A stretch of 64,000 nucleotides of DNA, taken from NCBI GenBank assembly GCA_030746555.1, contig JASLMK010000027.1, forward strand, positions 1-64,000, written 5' to 3'. This document shows, in pieces, positions 17,467 to 26,293 of the stretch. This stretch comes from Planctomycetota bacterium (GTDB taxonomy: Bacteria > Planctomycetota > UBA1135 > GCA-002686595). Below the pieces are notes generated by a model, which saw only the letters and a program-made list of their open reading frames with translations, was not told where the DNA came from and searched no databases. A program made the position numbers and the translations under genes. How positions within the stretch are numbered: the first letter of the stretch is position 1; every line of letters begins with the position of its first letter.

Positions 17467-18540
17467 TCAACCTCGGTGCAGGGCCCGTGCCTCCCTGCAG
17501 TCGTCCGCCAAGAGCTCGTCGAGGCGTCCGAAGAGCTCGCGGTTGCCCGCCGCGCGCGGGTACTCGGCCAGGGACTGCTCGTAGTCGGGGAGACGGTAGA
17601 GGAAGTCGCCCAGTGACTCGCGGCGGGCCTCCCGACCGTTGGAGCCGCAACCGATCGCCTCGAGCATCAGGGCGTTGAGCTCCTGCTCGAACTGCCCGCG
17701 CATCGGCAGCGCGAGGTACGGCTTGCCGAGGTGCAGAGCTTCGGTGATGAGGGAGAAGCCCGCGGTCGCCACGACGGCCCGGGCGGTCGCAAAGTCCTCC
17801 AGGAAACCCGAGCGGCTGGGGGCCTTGAAGCGCAGGTTGCGTTCCTCGCCCTCGCGCCCGGCGCCGTAGACGATGAAGCGCTCGCGCCCGCAGGCGAGCA
17901 GGTGCTCGTGGAAGCGATCGAAGCTGTGGGTGAAGTACACCAGCACGTGCTCTCCACACTCAGGTCGCGCCTCGCGAACCTCGCTGCGCAGCACCGGCGG
18001 CACCAGCATCGTCCGCTCGTTGGAGACGTCTCCTCGGTAGAAGGTCGTCACCAGGGAGTAGTCGGGCCGCGGAACGATCGCGCGGATGACCGCCTCGGTG
18101 ACCAGGGCGTCCGCCGCGAGGCGCGGAACCCTGGGGTAGGTCATGTAGCGCATCCGGTGCTGGTTGTCGATCGTCACCAGCGGCAGGTGATGGTGGTTCG
18201 CCAGGTGCGCGGTCATCGGCTCGAAGTCGGTGATCACGCACTCCGGCTCGAACTCGCGGAAACAGGCCTGCCGTAGGTCGCGCAGGCGCGCGACGCCGCC
18301 GGTCAGGCGGCAGAGGTTGTCCGTGAAGGTCCGCACCACCGAGACCTTGTTCTCGACGCTCGCCAGGTGCAGGCCTTCGGTCTCGAAGACGTCGAAGTCG
18401 TCGCGCAGGAGCTCACAGCCCCGGTCGTAGCTGACGACCTTCACCCGGTGCCCGCGCCCCTCGAGGTGGTCCAGCACGGCCCGAGCCCGCGAGGCGTGCC
18501 CGCCTCCCTCGCCCGACACTCCGTAGACGATGCGCACCAT
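17467..18540 (-). CDS. Glycosyltransferase of the MJ1255/VC2487 type (GT-B, MurG-like C-terminus)
   Basis: Predicted GT-B glycosyltransferase of 357 residues. The start MVRIVYGVSGEGGGHASRAR contains the N-terminal glycine-rich loop of this family. The C-terminal half has VVATAGFSLITEALHLGKPYL, the nucleotide-sugar-binding region shared with MurG-like enzymes. Substrate unknown; it is probably cell-surface or lipid-linked glycan synthesis. ATG at 18540 follows a TATGCT by 7 nt; an ATG four codons upstream overlaps that hexamer and is less likely. It is divergent from an STT3-like membrane protein, compatible with a shared glycan pathway, but that link is only positional. Confidence 0.75.
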   Translation of the reverse strand: MVRIVYGVSGEGGGHASRARAVLDHLEGRGHRVKVVSYDRGCELLRDDFDVFETEGLHLASVENKVSVVRTFTDNLCRLTGGVARLRDLRQACFREFEPECVITDFEPMTAHLANHHHLPLVTIDNQHRMRYMTYPRVPRLAADALVTEAVIRAIVPRPDYSLVTTFYRGDVSNERTMLVPPVLRSEVREARPECGEHVLVYFTHSFDRFHEHLLACGRERFIVYGAGREGEERNLRFKAPSRSGFLEDFATARAVVATAGFSLITEALHLGKPYLALPMRGQFEQELNALMLEAIGCGSNGREARRESLGDFLYRLPDYEQSLAEYPRAAGNRELFGRLDELLADDCREARALHRG

Positions 18541-18547
18541 GGCGCCG

Positions 18548-18553
18548 AGCATA
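18548..18553 (-). promoter_or_regulatory. Candidate -10 element (TATGCT), leaderless type
   Basis: TATGCT ends 7 nt before the glycosyltransferase ATG with no Shine-Dalgarno, in the divergent region shared with the STT3-like gene. Confidence 0.42.
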
Positions 18554-18711
18554 GGGTGTACGGTCCGGCCGCGGAACGCCGGGCCGACGCGACGGGCGAA
18601 GCGACCGGATCCGACGGCCCGGGCTGGCGGAGGCGCCCCCGGGCCTGTGCAATCGGCACCGATGGGCACCCTTCCTCATCCGCTCCCTCCCCGACGCCGG
18701 AGGCACCCCGC

Positions 18712-20574
18712 GTGCAGCTGACCAGAGCGAACACCGCCATCGTCCTGTTCGCCCTCGTCGCCCTCTCCACCCTCCTGCGCGTCGAGACCGCGCTCCTCGA
18801 CCCCAACTTCAACGCGGCGCGCCCCGAAGGGCTGCTGAAGAGCGACCCGGCGCTCCTGCACTACATCACCGAGCGCATCGTGGAAGCGGGCGGCGCGCCA
18901 CCCGAGGACTTCCGCGCCGACGGGCGGGTAGCCTGGCCCGAGCTCACCGACCTGCCCGCATCCTTCACCGTGGGCCAGGAGTTCCTCGTCGCCTGGGCAC
19001 ACGCCCTCGCTCACCGAATGGGGAGCGCGCCTCCCCTGCACCTGACCGCTCTTTGGTGGATGGCTCTGTGCGCTTCCCTGACCGCCGTCGGAGCCTACGG
19101 GCTCGGCCGTGAGCTGGCGGGCTCCCGGGGATGGGGACTGTTCGCCGCGGCGCTGTGGGCCGCGACCCCCGCCGCCTACCGCACAGTCGGGTTCCTGCTC
19201 GTGCGCGAGGACCTGAGCTTCCCCCTGCTGGCCGCGTCGCTGTGGGCCGCCGCCCGCGCCGTGCGCGCTCCCCGCCCCAGCCGCTTCGCTCTCGCCGGGA
19301 TCGCCATGGCCGCGGCCCTGGCGACCTGGCACGCGATGGGCTTCTTCACGGCGATCGGCGCCGGCGCCGCCTTCGGGGTGTTCCTGCGCACCGGCCGCAA
19401 CCCCTTCGCCCTGCCTGGCGCCGCCTGGAGCTTCACGGCGATCCCACTCCTTTGGGCGGTCCCGGCGACGCGCACCCTCGCCGTGTTCCTCGGGCCGACC
19501 GCGGCGCTCCTGTTCGGCCTGGCCGCCGCCGCGGCCCTGGGCCGCCTGCGGCCGAGCTCATCGCGCTGTGCCGCGGCGCTGACCGCCGTCGCCGTGGCCG
19601 CCCTCGTCGCGCTGCTGGGCGCCCTCGCTGGCGACGGAGAGTACGCCCACGTCCACGAGGTCCTGTGGGCGAAGCTCGTCCACTTCGGCCGCCTGCCCGC
19701 AGACCCGGCCGCCCTGTCCTTCGACGCGCGGCTGTTGTGGCAGGGGCCGTTCGACGGGCTCACGCTCGCGCGCCTGGTCCCCCTCCTGGGAGTCTCCCTG
19801 GTCGGTGTCTTGGGTGCCGCGCGCCTGCTCCGCGATCGAAGGGAGGCCGCGCGGTTCGATTCCGCGACGCTGGGCACGGTCGTCGCGCTCTACGCCCTCC
19901 TCGGCCTGCCTGCGGCCTGGCTCGTCGGCCGCGTACAGATCCTGCCCGCCCTGCTGCTCCCCGCCTTGGCCGCCGCGGGCCTGGCCAAGAACGCCGGACG
20001 CACGCGGGCCGCGGGGCTCCTGGGTCTGCAGATCCTCCTCGTCGCGACGCTCGTCCGGGGCCGCGAGAGCCCCTGGTATCGGCCGCCGGGACGCCAGGAG
20101 GAGATCGCGCGCATGGTCGCCGCGGTCGAGGAGCTCGTTCCCCCCGGCGCGCCGATCGCCTGCGACTTCATGAACTCGACGGCGATCCTCACCCACACGC
20201 GACGGCCGATCTACCTGCAGCCCAAGTACGAGACGGACGCCGCCCGGCGCCGCGCCGAGCGCTTCTTGACGTCGTTCTTCCACGACACCCCCGCCGAGCT
20301 CGCGGCGTGGCTCACCGACGAGGGGATCGAGCACCTGCTCGTAGACCGTTTCACCCTCGGGATCCTGCACGCCTCGCGCTACGCGGCGGGAATCCCCATC
20401 GCGGCGCGCGAGCTCCCCGAGGGCAGCGCCGCGAGCGTCTTCCTGAGCCAGGATCCCAAGCGCCTCGAGGGCGTCGATGGCTATCGCCTGCTCTACCGCA
20501 GCCCGCCCGACATTCGACAGAGCGACGGCTCGCCCTACGACTTCTTCCGGCTCTACCGGATCGAGCCGCGCTGA
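18712..20574 (+). CDS. STT3-like multi-pass membrane protein (oligosaccharyltransferase-related)
   Basis: Integral membrane protein of 620 residues with about 12 hydrophobic segments in the first 460 residues and a soluble C-terminal domain of about 160 residues. The first extracytoplasmic loop holds KSDPALLHYITERIVEAGG, resembling the D-P-x-x-H segment with the catalytic acidic residue in STT3/PglB. The layout also matches. No clear WWDxG motif is visible in the C-terminal domain, so enzymatic activity is uncertain. GTG at 18712 is chosen because CCGGAGG lies about 9 nt upstream and the hydrophobic N-terminus begins there. It is divergent from a glycosyltransferase. An alternative reading is a PMT-like GT-C enzyme. 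Confidence 0.68.
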   Translation: MQLTRANTAIVLFALVALSTLLRVETALLDPNFNAARPEGLLKSDPALLHYITERIVEAGGAPPEDFRADGRVAWPELTDLPASFTVGQEFLVAWAHALAHRMGSAPPLHLTALWWMALCASLTAVGAYGLGRELAGSRGWGLFAAALWAATPAAYRTVGFLLVREDLSFPLLAASLWAAARAVRAPRPSRFALAGIAMAAALATWHAMGFFTAIGAGAAFGVFLRTGRNPFALPGAAWSFTAIPLLWAVPATRTLAVFLGPTAALLFGLAAAAALGRLRPSSSRCAAALTAVAVAALVALLGALAGDGEYAHVHEVLWAKLVHFGRLPADPAALSFDARLLWQGPFDGLTLARLVPLLGVSLVGVLGAARLLRDRREAARFDSATLGTVVALYALLGLPAAWLVGRVQILPALLLPALAAAGLAKNAGRTRAAGLLGLQILLVATLVRGRESPWYRPPGRQEEIARMVAAVEELVPPGAPIACDFMNSTAILTHTRRPIYLQPKYETDAARRRAERFLTSFFHDTPAELAAWLTDEGIEHLLVDRFTLGILHASRYAAGIPIAARELPEGSAASVFLSQDPKRLEGVDGYRLLYRSPPDIRQSDGSPYDFFRLYRIEPR

Positions 20575-20590
20575 GTGACCGCGGCGGCCC

Positions 20591-21415
20591 TCAACACCAA
20601 GCGTTGTTCAAGAGCTCGCCGATCCCCCCTGCACCGGGGACGATGTAGCCTTGCTCGTTCAGGCCGCACTCACGCTCCCACTCCGCGCCCGGCGGCATGG
20701 CCAGGACGTCGGGGGGCGAGAGGCCGCGGTCGAGGCGCGCTGTGTAGACGACGAGCTCATCGAAGGCGTCGAGGACGCAACGCAGGAACTCGGGCGTCGC
20801 GATCATCGGCAGGCAGACGACCTTGCGCGGCGTTCCGTGCTCATTGACGTAGTGCTCCAGCGCGCGCACGACGGTCGAGCCCGTGGCTCCCATCGGGTCG
20901 GGGATCAAGAGCACGGCGTCCTCCACCGAGCCGCCCACCTTGCTGCCGGAGAGGTCCACCCCGCTCACGCGCCCCTGCGCATCGCTGACGCGGGACATGT
21001 TGAGGTGATCGAGCCGCACGCCCTCGTCGGGCAGCACCGAGAGCAGGCGTTCGAAGCAAACCTGCGCCGGAACCAGGCCCGCGCGGATCACGTCGCAGAC
21101 CACGACCGGTGCTGAGGGATCGAGGATCGTGCCGCGAAACACCCCTTCCCGATGGTGCGCGGGGGCCATGCGCGTCTCGAGCGCGACCTCGATGCTGGCG
21201 AGTTCCCCGGCGGCGGCCGCGAGGAGGTGCTCGTATGCGCAGCGCACCAGGCCGATCACCTCGGTCAGGCGCGGATCGGGGGAGCTCACGCGCGCCAGGG
21301 CGCTGCGCAGGAGCAGATTGTCGAGCAGGTGCACGCGCGGCCCGTAGGCATGGGCGATCTCCCCCGCCGCGACGGCGCGCTCTGGCGCGGTCTGCTGCTC
21401 GCCTCCGGGCGTCAC
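20591..21415 (-). CDS. upp: Uracil phosphoribosyltransferase family protein
   Basis: Cytosolic pyrimidine-salvage enzyme, converting uracil and PRPP to UMP. The 274-residue protein has the PRPP loop LIPDPMGATGSTVVRALEH, the conserved ICDVIRAGL-like segment (VVCDVIRAGLVPAQ) and, near the end, the uracil-binding GLNEQGYIVPGAGGIGE. It is longer than the classic 210-residue Upp because of extra N-terminal and central residues (around VDLSGSKVGGS), so specificity is inferred. GTG at 21415 overlaps the stop of the upstream aminotransferase gene by four bases (GTGA), implying translational coupling. It ends 16 nt from the convergent STT3-like gene. Confidence 0.85.
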   Translation of the reverse strand: MTPGGEQQTAPERAVAAGEIAHAYGPRVHLLDNLLLRSALARVSSPDPRLTEVIGLVRCAYEHLLAAAAGELASIEVALETRMAPAHHREGVFRGTILDPSAPVVVCDVIRAGLVPAQVCFERLLSVLPDEGVRLDHLNMSRVSDAQGRVSGVDLSGSKVGGSVEDAVLLIPDPMGATGSTVVRALEHYVNEHGTPRKVVCLPMIATPEFLRCVLDAFDELVVYTARLDRGLSPPDVLAMPPGAEWERECGLNEQGYIVPGAGGIGELLNNAWC

Positions 21416-22665
21416 TCCGCCGCTCCCGCTCCGATCCCCTCGGCCAGTGCCGCGACCAGGCGCGGAACCTGCGCCGCGGGGGTCGAGCACATGGCGACAC
21501 GCAGGGCGCCGCGGATGGGGACGACGAAGACCCCCAGCTCGCGCATGCGCTCCGCGGCCCGCTGGGAAGCCTCCGTGAAGACGGTCACGAAGAACCCGCC
21601 CTCGTAGCGCGGATAGCGCAGGCCCGCTCGGGAGGCCTCCGCGTTGAACAAGCGCACGCGCTCGGCGAGCAGGCCGCGCAAGCTGGCCCGCTCGTCCTCC
21701 ACGGACGCGCGCAGGCCGGCGTCGATGAGGAGTTCGGTCATCGCGAGCATGCCGAGGTGGTTGCAGTTCGACCAGGTCCCGCGACAGGCGAACCCCAGGG
21801 CGTTCGCGATGCGCGTGCGCTCGTCGGGGTCGCGGTTGGGAGCGATCAGCGCCCCCACCCGCGCGCCGTACTGCGCGTAGGCCTTCGACGCGCTCCAGGC
21901 CACCAGCACCTGCGCGCTCTCCGACATGCGCTCCACGTGACGCACCCAGCTCTCCGAACCGGGCGCTCCGAAACGGGCGTAGGCCAGGTCCACGAGGAAA
22001 GTGACCGGCGCTCGCGCTCCCGCCCTGGTGACGATCTCCGCGACGCCCTCCCACTCGGCCTCGTCCAGGGAGTAGCCGGTCGGGTTGTGGCAAGGGAAGT
22101 TGAACAGCACGAGCGCCCGCCCCTGGCGTTCGAGCTGATCGTCGAGGGCCCGCTCGAATGCCGCTAGGTGGAAGGCGCCGCCGTCGTCGAACATCTCGAA
22201 CAGCTCGACCTCGCGCCCCGCGTGGCTGGCGATGATCCTGTAGGGGGACCAGTAGTAGTCGGTGGTCAACAGCGCCTGGCCGCGGTCGAGGAAGGTCGCG
22301 ATCGCGTGGGCCAGGCCGCCGGTGGCGCCGGCGGTTGCGGTAGCCACGGAGATCTCGGCCAGGGAGCTGTCGCCGAAGGTGTCAGCGACCACCGCCTCGA
22401 GGAAGGCGGGCGGACCCGAGATCGGCGCGTAGGCCGCCGCGGTCTCCGCCGGCACGCCGGAGATGGCGCGCGAGACCGTCGGCATCACGGCCAGGCGGCC
22501 CTCCTCGTCCATCAGGGCGCCCAGGGTTGCGTTCAGGACGGACTCCCCCGCCGCGGCCCGACGCGACGCCTCGGCGTTCAGGCTGAAGATCGGGTCGTCG
22601 CCGGGTCGGTCGGAGACGGCGGGAATCAGGGAACTGTCGAAGGGTGTCGCGATCGTCGAACTCAC
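21412..22665 (-). CDS. Pyridoxal-phosphate aminotransferase class I/II
   Basis: Cytosolic PLP-dependent aminotransferase of fold type I, 417 residues. The Schiff-base lysine lies in WSASKAYAQYGARVG. Upstream are the NPTGYSLDEAEWE loop (Asn contacting PLP) and FLVDLAYARFG with the PLP-contacting Asp and Tyr. TATAGATGGLAHAIATFL is the phosphate-cup segment. The family includes aromatic and aspartate aminotransferases; the substrate cannot be read from sequence alone. The start codon is GTG at 22665. It is the first gene of a coupled pair with uracil phosphoribosyltransferase, an unusual partner, and is divergent from the thioredoxin-fold protein. Confidence 0.88.
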   Translation of the reverse strand: MSSTIATPFDSSLIPAVSDRPGDDPIFSLNAEASRRAAAGESVLNATLGALMDEEGRLAVMPTVSRAISGVPAETAAAYAPISGPPAFLEAVVADTFGDSSLAEISVATATAGATGGLAHAIATFLDRGQALLTTDYYWSPYRIIASHAGREVELFEMFDDGGAFHLAAFERALDDQLERQGRALVLFNFPCHNPTGYSLDEAEWEGVAEIVTRAGARAPVTFLVDLAYARFGAPGSESWVRHVERMSESAQVLVAWSASKAYAQYGARVGALIAPNRDPDERTRIANALGFACRGTWSNCNHLGMLAMTELLIDAGLRASVEDERASLRGLLAERVRLFNAEASRAGLRYPRYEGGFFVTVFTEASQRAAERMRELGVFVVPIRGALRVAMCSTPAAQVPRLVAALAEGIGAGAAE

Positions 22666-22758
22666 TGGCTGCCTGTACTTGCGAGGTCCGTCGGCGGTGG
22701 CGCCCGGGGCGCCGGACGGCAGGCCGGAGTTGCGCCCCCGCCGCGGGTGGCCCCACAG

Positions 22759-22764
22759 TATAGT
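22759..22764 (+). promoter_or_regulatory. Candidate -10 element (TATAGT)
   Basis: TATAGT stands out in a GC-rich divergent gap, 32 nt upstream of the thioredoxin-fold gene. No well-spaced -35 box is seen. Confidence 0.4.
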
Positions 22765-22796
22765 CTCCCCCCGCGAGGCCGCCGCCGAGATCTCCC

Positions 22797-24074
22797 ATGT
22801 CGATCCTCCCGATCCTGGTCCTGGCTCTGTCGCTGCCGAGCACGGCCCGGCAGTCGCCCCCCAAGGGGAAGCTCGCCTGGTTCGAAGGCTCGTTCGAGGA
22901 GCTGCTCGCCGAGGCCGGGGACACCGGGCGCAACGTGTTCATCGACTTCTGGGCGCCATGGTGCGAGCCGTGCCACCAGCTCGATCGCGTCACGTTCAGC
23001 GACACGGCGGTCGTCGCGGACCTCGCGGGGTACCTGTGCTTCGCCCAGAACACGGACGCGCCCGATGCCGCCGAGCTCACCAACGCCCTGGGCATCCGCT
23101 CCCTGCCGGCGATGGTCGTCCTAGAGCCCGACGGCTCGCCGCGCGACATCCTGCTCGGCTACCTGGCCCCGGCGCGCATGCGCGAGGAGCTGGCGCGGAT
23201 CGCCCGCGACGAGGGCACCCTGCCCGGCCTGCGCGCGGCCCTCGCACGTGACGAGGACGACGTCATCGTGCGCCTGGACCTCGTCCTGAAGCTGCGCGCC
23301 TTCGGCGAGTTCAGCGAGTCGGGCGTGCAGCTCGACCGAGCCCGTGAGCGCATCGAAGCCGGGAGGGGATTCGACGCCCAGAGCACGCGCAGCCGCTGGG
23401 AACTGGCCCTGAAGCTGCGCGCCGTGGAGGCTCTGGATCTCTTCGAGGTTCAGAAGCGGGCCATCCGCGCCCTCGACCCCCAGGGGAGCACGGCGGCCGC
23501 GCGAGCAGTCGAGCTCGAGGACGCCCTCGACCGCATGCGCGCTTCCCTCGACGACGCCGAGGTGCGAGCACTCCTCGCCGAGGAATCTGACGACGAGCTG
23601 CTCTTCCGCGGGTGGTACTGGGTGCGTAGCCTGCAGCGCAGCCACCTGGCCCGGCAGGCGGGCATCGAGGCGGACTTCGAGCGCGGTGAAGGCCGCGAGG
23701 AGGCGGCGCACGCCGCCGAGCGACGTCGCGACGCCCACTTGGACCGGGCCCGCCACGCCCAGCGCATGGCGTGGACGAGCTGTCCGGCCGCCATGCGCGC
23801 CGAGCTCGGCCTCGAGCTCGTCGCCGACCAGTTCGAGGCGCGCGGGCGCAGCAGCGAGGAGGAGAAGGCCTTCACCCTCGAGGTCGCGCGGGCCCTGATC
23901 GGCCTAGCCGAGAACGACAGCCGCCACCAGGACGCCCTGGCCTGCGCACTGCTCGCCCTCGGACGGCGAGACGAGGCCCTCGCGGCCGTCCGCCGGGGCC
24001 TGGAGCTCGACCCCGGCGACAGCACGCTGCGAGGGCGGCTGGAGCTTCTGGGTGAGGGCGACCGGGTCCGCTGA
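22797..24074 (+). CDS. Secreted thioredoxin-fold protein with TPR-like C-terminal region
   Basis: Exported redox protein, 425 residues. An N-terminal signal peptide (about 1-18) is followed by a thioredoxin domain: FIDFWAPWCEPCHQLDRVTF with the redox CxxC at Cys56/Cys59 and the cis-Pro segment RSLPAMVVLEPDG. The remaining 280 residues are Ala/Arg/Leu-rich helices that look like tetratricopeptide-type repeats (ACALLALGRRDEALAAVRRG, LELDPGDSTLRGR). This resembles DsbD-gamma/thioredoxin_7 domains joined to a TPR scaffold, suggesting thiol reduction on periplasmic clients. It is transcribed divergently from the aminotransferase gene. Confidence 0.85.
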   Translation: MSILPILVLALSLPSTARQSPPKGKLAWFEGSFEELLAEAGDTGRNVFIDFWAPWCEPCHQLDRVTFSDTAVVADLAGYLCFAQNTDAPDAAELTNALGIRSLPAMVVLEPDGSPRDILLGYLAPARMREELARIARDEGTLPGLRAALARDEDDVIVRLDLVLKLRAFGEFSESGVQLDRARERIEAGRGFDAQSTRSRWELALKLRAVEALDLFEVQKRAIRALDPQGSTAAARAVELEDALDRMRASLDDAEVRALLAEESDDELLFRGWYWVRSLQRSHLARQAGIEADFERGEGREEAAHAAERRRDAHLDRARHAQRMAWTSCPAAMRAELGLELVADQFEARGRSSEEEKAFTLEVARALIGLAENDSRHQDALACALLALGRRDEALAAVRRGLELDPGDSTLRGRLELLGEGDRVR

Positions 24075-24089
24075 GGGCGCGCCGCCCCC

Positions 24090-25259
24090 TCAGCGGACGA
24101 GGGGTCCCACACTCTGGACCGCGGCCAGGGCGCGTGTCTCCTCGGCGCTGAGCACTCGCCCGCGGAAGGTCCGGTCGTCCCCGGATCGGATGCCGCGCAG
24201 GGCCAGGTAGCGATCGAACCGGGCGCGCACCTCGCGCCCATCCAGCAGGAAGGCCGCCGCCACGCCGGCCAGGTAGGACAGCTCCTCGTTCAGCGGGTCG
24301 ACGGCGAGGGCCTCGACCGCCAAGCGCAGGGCGTAGGCGTAGCGACGGTGCCGGGCGAGCTCCGCGATCTGCGGCGGCGCGGCGCGGCCTTCCTCGGTCT
24401 CAGGCAGGAGTTCGCGGATCCCGGGCAGGGCCAGGGCGGCCTGGTCGCAAGCTCCGCCGCGTAGGGCGCACGCCTCGGCCAGGCGCGCGGTCACACGGGG
24501 CGTGAACAAGGCCGAGGCCAGGCGCGAGCGCCTTCGGCCCAGGCGCTGCTCGAGGGCGGCGAGCTCCGCGTGCGCCCGCGATGCGTCCCCGGCCGCCGCC
24601 AGGGCGATCAGCTCCGCGCACCAGCCCTCGTCGGGAGTTCCCGGAGCGTGGGCGTCCCCGGTCTGACGTAGGGCCTCGAGGTCCAGCCTCGAGGCCCGGA
24701 GCAGGGCGCTGGAGAGATCGACGCGCGCGGCGATCCGCCGCGCCTCGTCGTTCTTGAGGAGCACGAATCCCTCGGCGGAGGCGCGCAGGAGCGCCAAGCC
24801 CGCGCGCACCTCCCGCGCCTCGTACTCGAAGCGGGCCAGGATCTCGCGCCGCAGGCGCAGGCGCAGGTCCAGGAAGAGGCGGGCCGCGCGCTCACCGATC
24901 GCGCCACCGCGCCCGACGTACTCGATCACCTCGGAGCGGAAGCGCGGGAAGGCCCGGTGCAGCTCCTCCAAATCGTCGACCTCCAACAGCTCGAAGTAGC
25001 CCGCGTCACGGTAGGCCCGCACCGCCTCCTCGCGTAGCACGAGGATGTCGCCTTCGAGTCCGATGATCCCCGCCAACATCCGGCGCTCGGCATCGTCGGA
25101 GGAGCGGAACAACCGCCCCAGCTCGCGCGCGCTGCGCGCCCGCCCCAGTCCGGGTCGCCCGTCGGGCGCGAGGTGCTCGTCGTCCGCCGCCGGGAACGCG
25201 CTCGCCGTGCAAGCCAGGCCCGCGACGGCAAGGAGGCGGAGTGCAGACGAGAGGTGCAT
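24090..25259 (-). CDS. Unknown secreted helical protein
   Basis: Not recognised. 389 residues with a clear signal peptide (basic start, hydrophobic LLAVAGLACTASA, cleavage likely after ASA). The mature protein is highly charged, mostly helical and rich in Arg, Glu and Leu, with long stretches suited to coiled coil around residues 95-200. A C-terminal region with ALRLAVEALAVDPLNEELSY looks like a single TPR-type helix pair. Three cysteines occur in the middle (ELIALA.. to CDQAAL). It converges with the thioredoxin-fold gene, ending 15 nt from it. A TATCCT about 30 nt upstream could be its -10. Confidence 0.7.
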   Translation of the reverse strand: MHLSSALRLLAVAGLACTASAFPAADDEHLAPDGRPGLGRARSARELGRLFRSSDDAERRMLAGIIGLEGDILVLREEAVRAYRDAGYFELLEVDDLEELHRAFPRFRSEVIEYVGRGGAIGERAARLFLDLRLRLRREILARFEYEAREVRAGLALLRASAEGFVLLKNDEARRIAARVDLSSALLRASRLDLEALRQTGDAHAPGTPDEGWCAELIALAAAGDASRAHAELAALEQRLGRRRSRLASALFTPRVTARLAEACALRGGACDQAALALPGIRELLPETEEGRAAPPQIAELARHRRYAYALRLAVEALAVDPLNEELSYLAGVAAAFLLDGREVRARFDRYLALRGIRSGDDRTFRGRVLSAEETRALAAVQSVGPLVR

Positions 25260-25326
25260 GGTGAGCGTGCGGGTCAGCGCCGCCCGCCAGGATAGCTCCG
25301 CGCCTCGGCCGCTGCCCGCCTTCCCC

Positions 25327-26205
25327 TCAGGCGAAGGGTCCCCCCACGCCTTCCCCGACAGCGGGCACGGGAGGCGCGACGTCCGGGCTCGGACCGGGGG
25401 CGGGCGGGAAGGCCAGGGAGATGCGCTCGCCCGGGCCCGGGTCCGTCGATTCGGGAGGGGGGGTGGGGATCAGCTCGTCGCTCGACTCGCGAGCTTCCTC
25501 GCGCGCGGCGAGGGCCCGTCGCGCCAGGAACTGGATCCGCATCACCTGGGAGAAGCCGATGCCGCAGGTGCGGGCGATCTCGGTCGCGTCTCCCTCCGCC
25601 ACGTCCTGCAGGGTGCTGTAACCCGCCTCGAGCAGCACGCCGCGCTGGGCCTCGTCCAGGCCGTCGATCACGCCCGGGCACAGGTCGGAGGCGGGCTCGA
25701 AGGCGGCCGCGAAGGCCTCGGCGACAGGCCCGGCGGGTTCCTCGATCCGCGCATCGCTCTCGCGCCAGCGATCGAGGACGCGCTCCACGAGGGCGCGGTC
25801 TCCCACGGGCGCCGGGGCGGCGCCGGGGCCGGCTTCGGCTGGTGACGCGGGAATCCCCGCGCCCCACGCAGCCGGCTCCTCCATGGTGCGGGGGGCACCG
25901 AGCCCGGCGCAGGGCTCCTCGGCCGGCGCCGTGCCGGCCGCGACCTCCGCCGGACCCGACGCGGCCGTCGCGGGGTGCAGCACCTCCTCGCGCTCGAGGA
26001 TCTCCTCGCCCACGCGCTCGCGCAGGTCCTCGGCCGTGCGCAGCAGTCGCCGGGCCGCCGAGGGAGAGACGGCCAGGACCTCCGCCGCCCGTTCGGGCTC
26101 CAGCGCCGCAAGGTCCTCGAACGTCGTGCAGCCCGCCTCTCGCAGGCGACGCAGGCTCGCGGGACCGTCGGCGTGCAGGGTGCAGAGTAGTGCCATGGCA
26201 TCCAT
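25327..26205 (-). CDS. Helix-hairpin-helix domain protein
   Basis: 292-residue cytosolic protein with two helix-hairpin-helix-type regions: residues 1-70 (LRRLREAGCTTFEDLAALEP, then VLAVSPSAARRLLRTAEDLR) and again near 190-245 (GLDEAQRGVLLEAGYSTLQD, EIARTCGIGFSQVMRIQFLA). Between them is a low-complexity Pro/Ala/Glu linker. Such duplicated modules resemble the non-enzymatic DNA-binding parts of recombination and repair proteins. ATG at 26205 is supported by AAGGAG 9 nt upstream. It is the last of three clustered minus-strand genes, after a ParA-like and an FlhG-like ATPase. Function unknown. Confidence 0.7.
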   Translation of the reverse strand: MDAMALLCTLHADGPASLRRLREAGCTTFEDLAALEPERAAEVLAVSPSAARRLLRTAEDLRERVGEEILEREEVLHPATAASGPAEVAAGTAPAEEPCAGLGAPRTMEEPAAWGAGIPASPAEAGPGAAPAPVGDRALVERVLDRWRESDARIEEPAGPVAEAFAAAFEPASDLCPGVIDGLDEAQRGVLLEAGYSTLQDVAEGDATEIARTCGIGFSQVMRIQFLARRALAAREEARESSDELIPTPPPESTDPGPGERISLAFPPAPGPSPDVAPPVPAVGEGVGGPFA

Positions 26206-26293
26206 CGTCGATTGCTCCTTGTGGCTTCGGTGTCTCGCGCGCTCCTCGCTCGTCTGGTCTATCGAATCGTGTCCCTGAACTCCAGCGCGCCGC

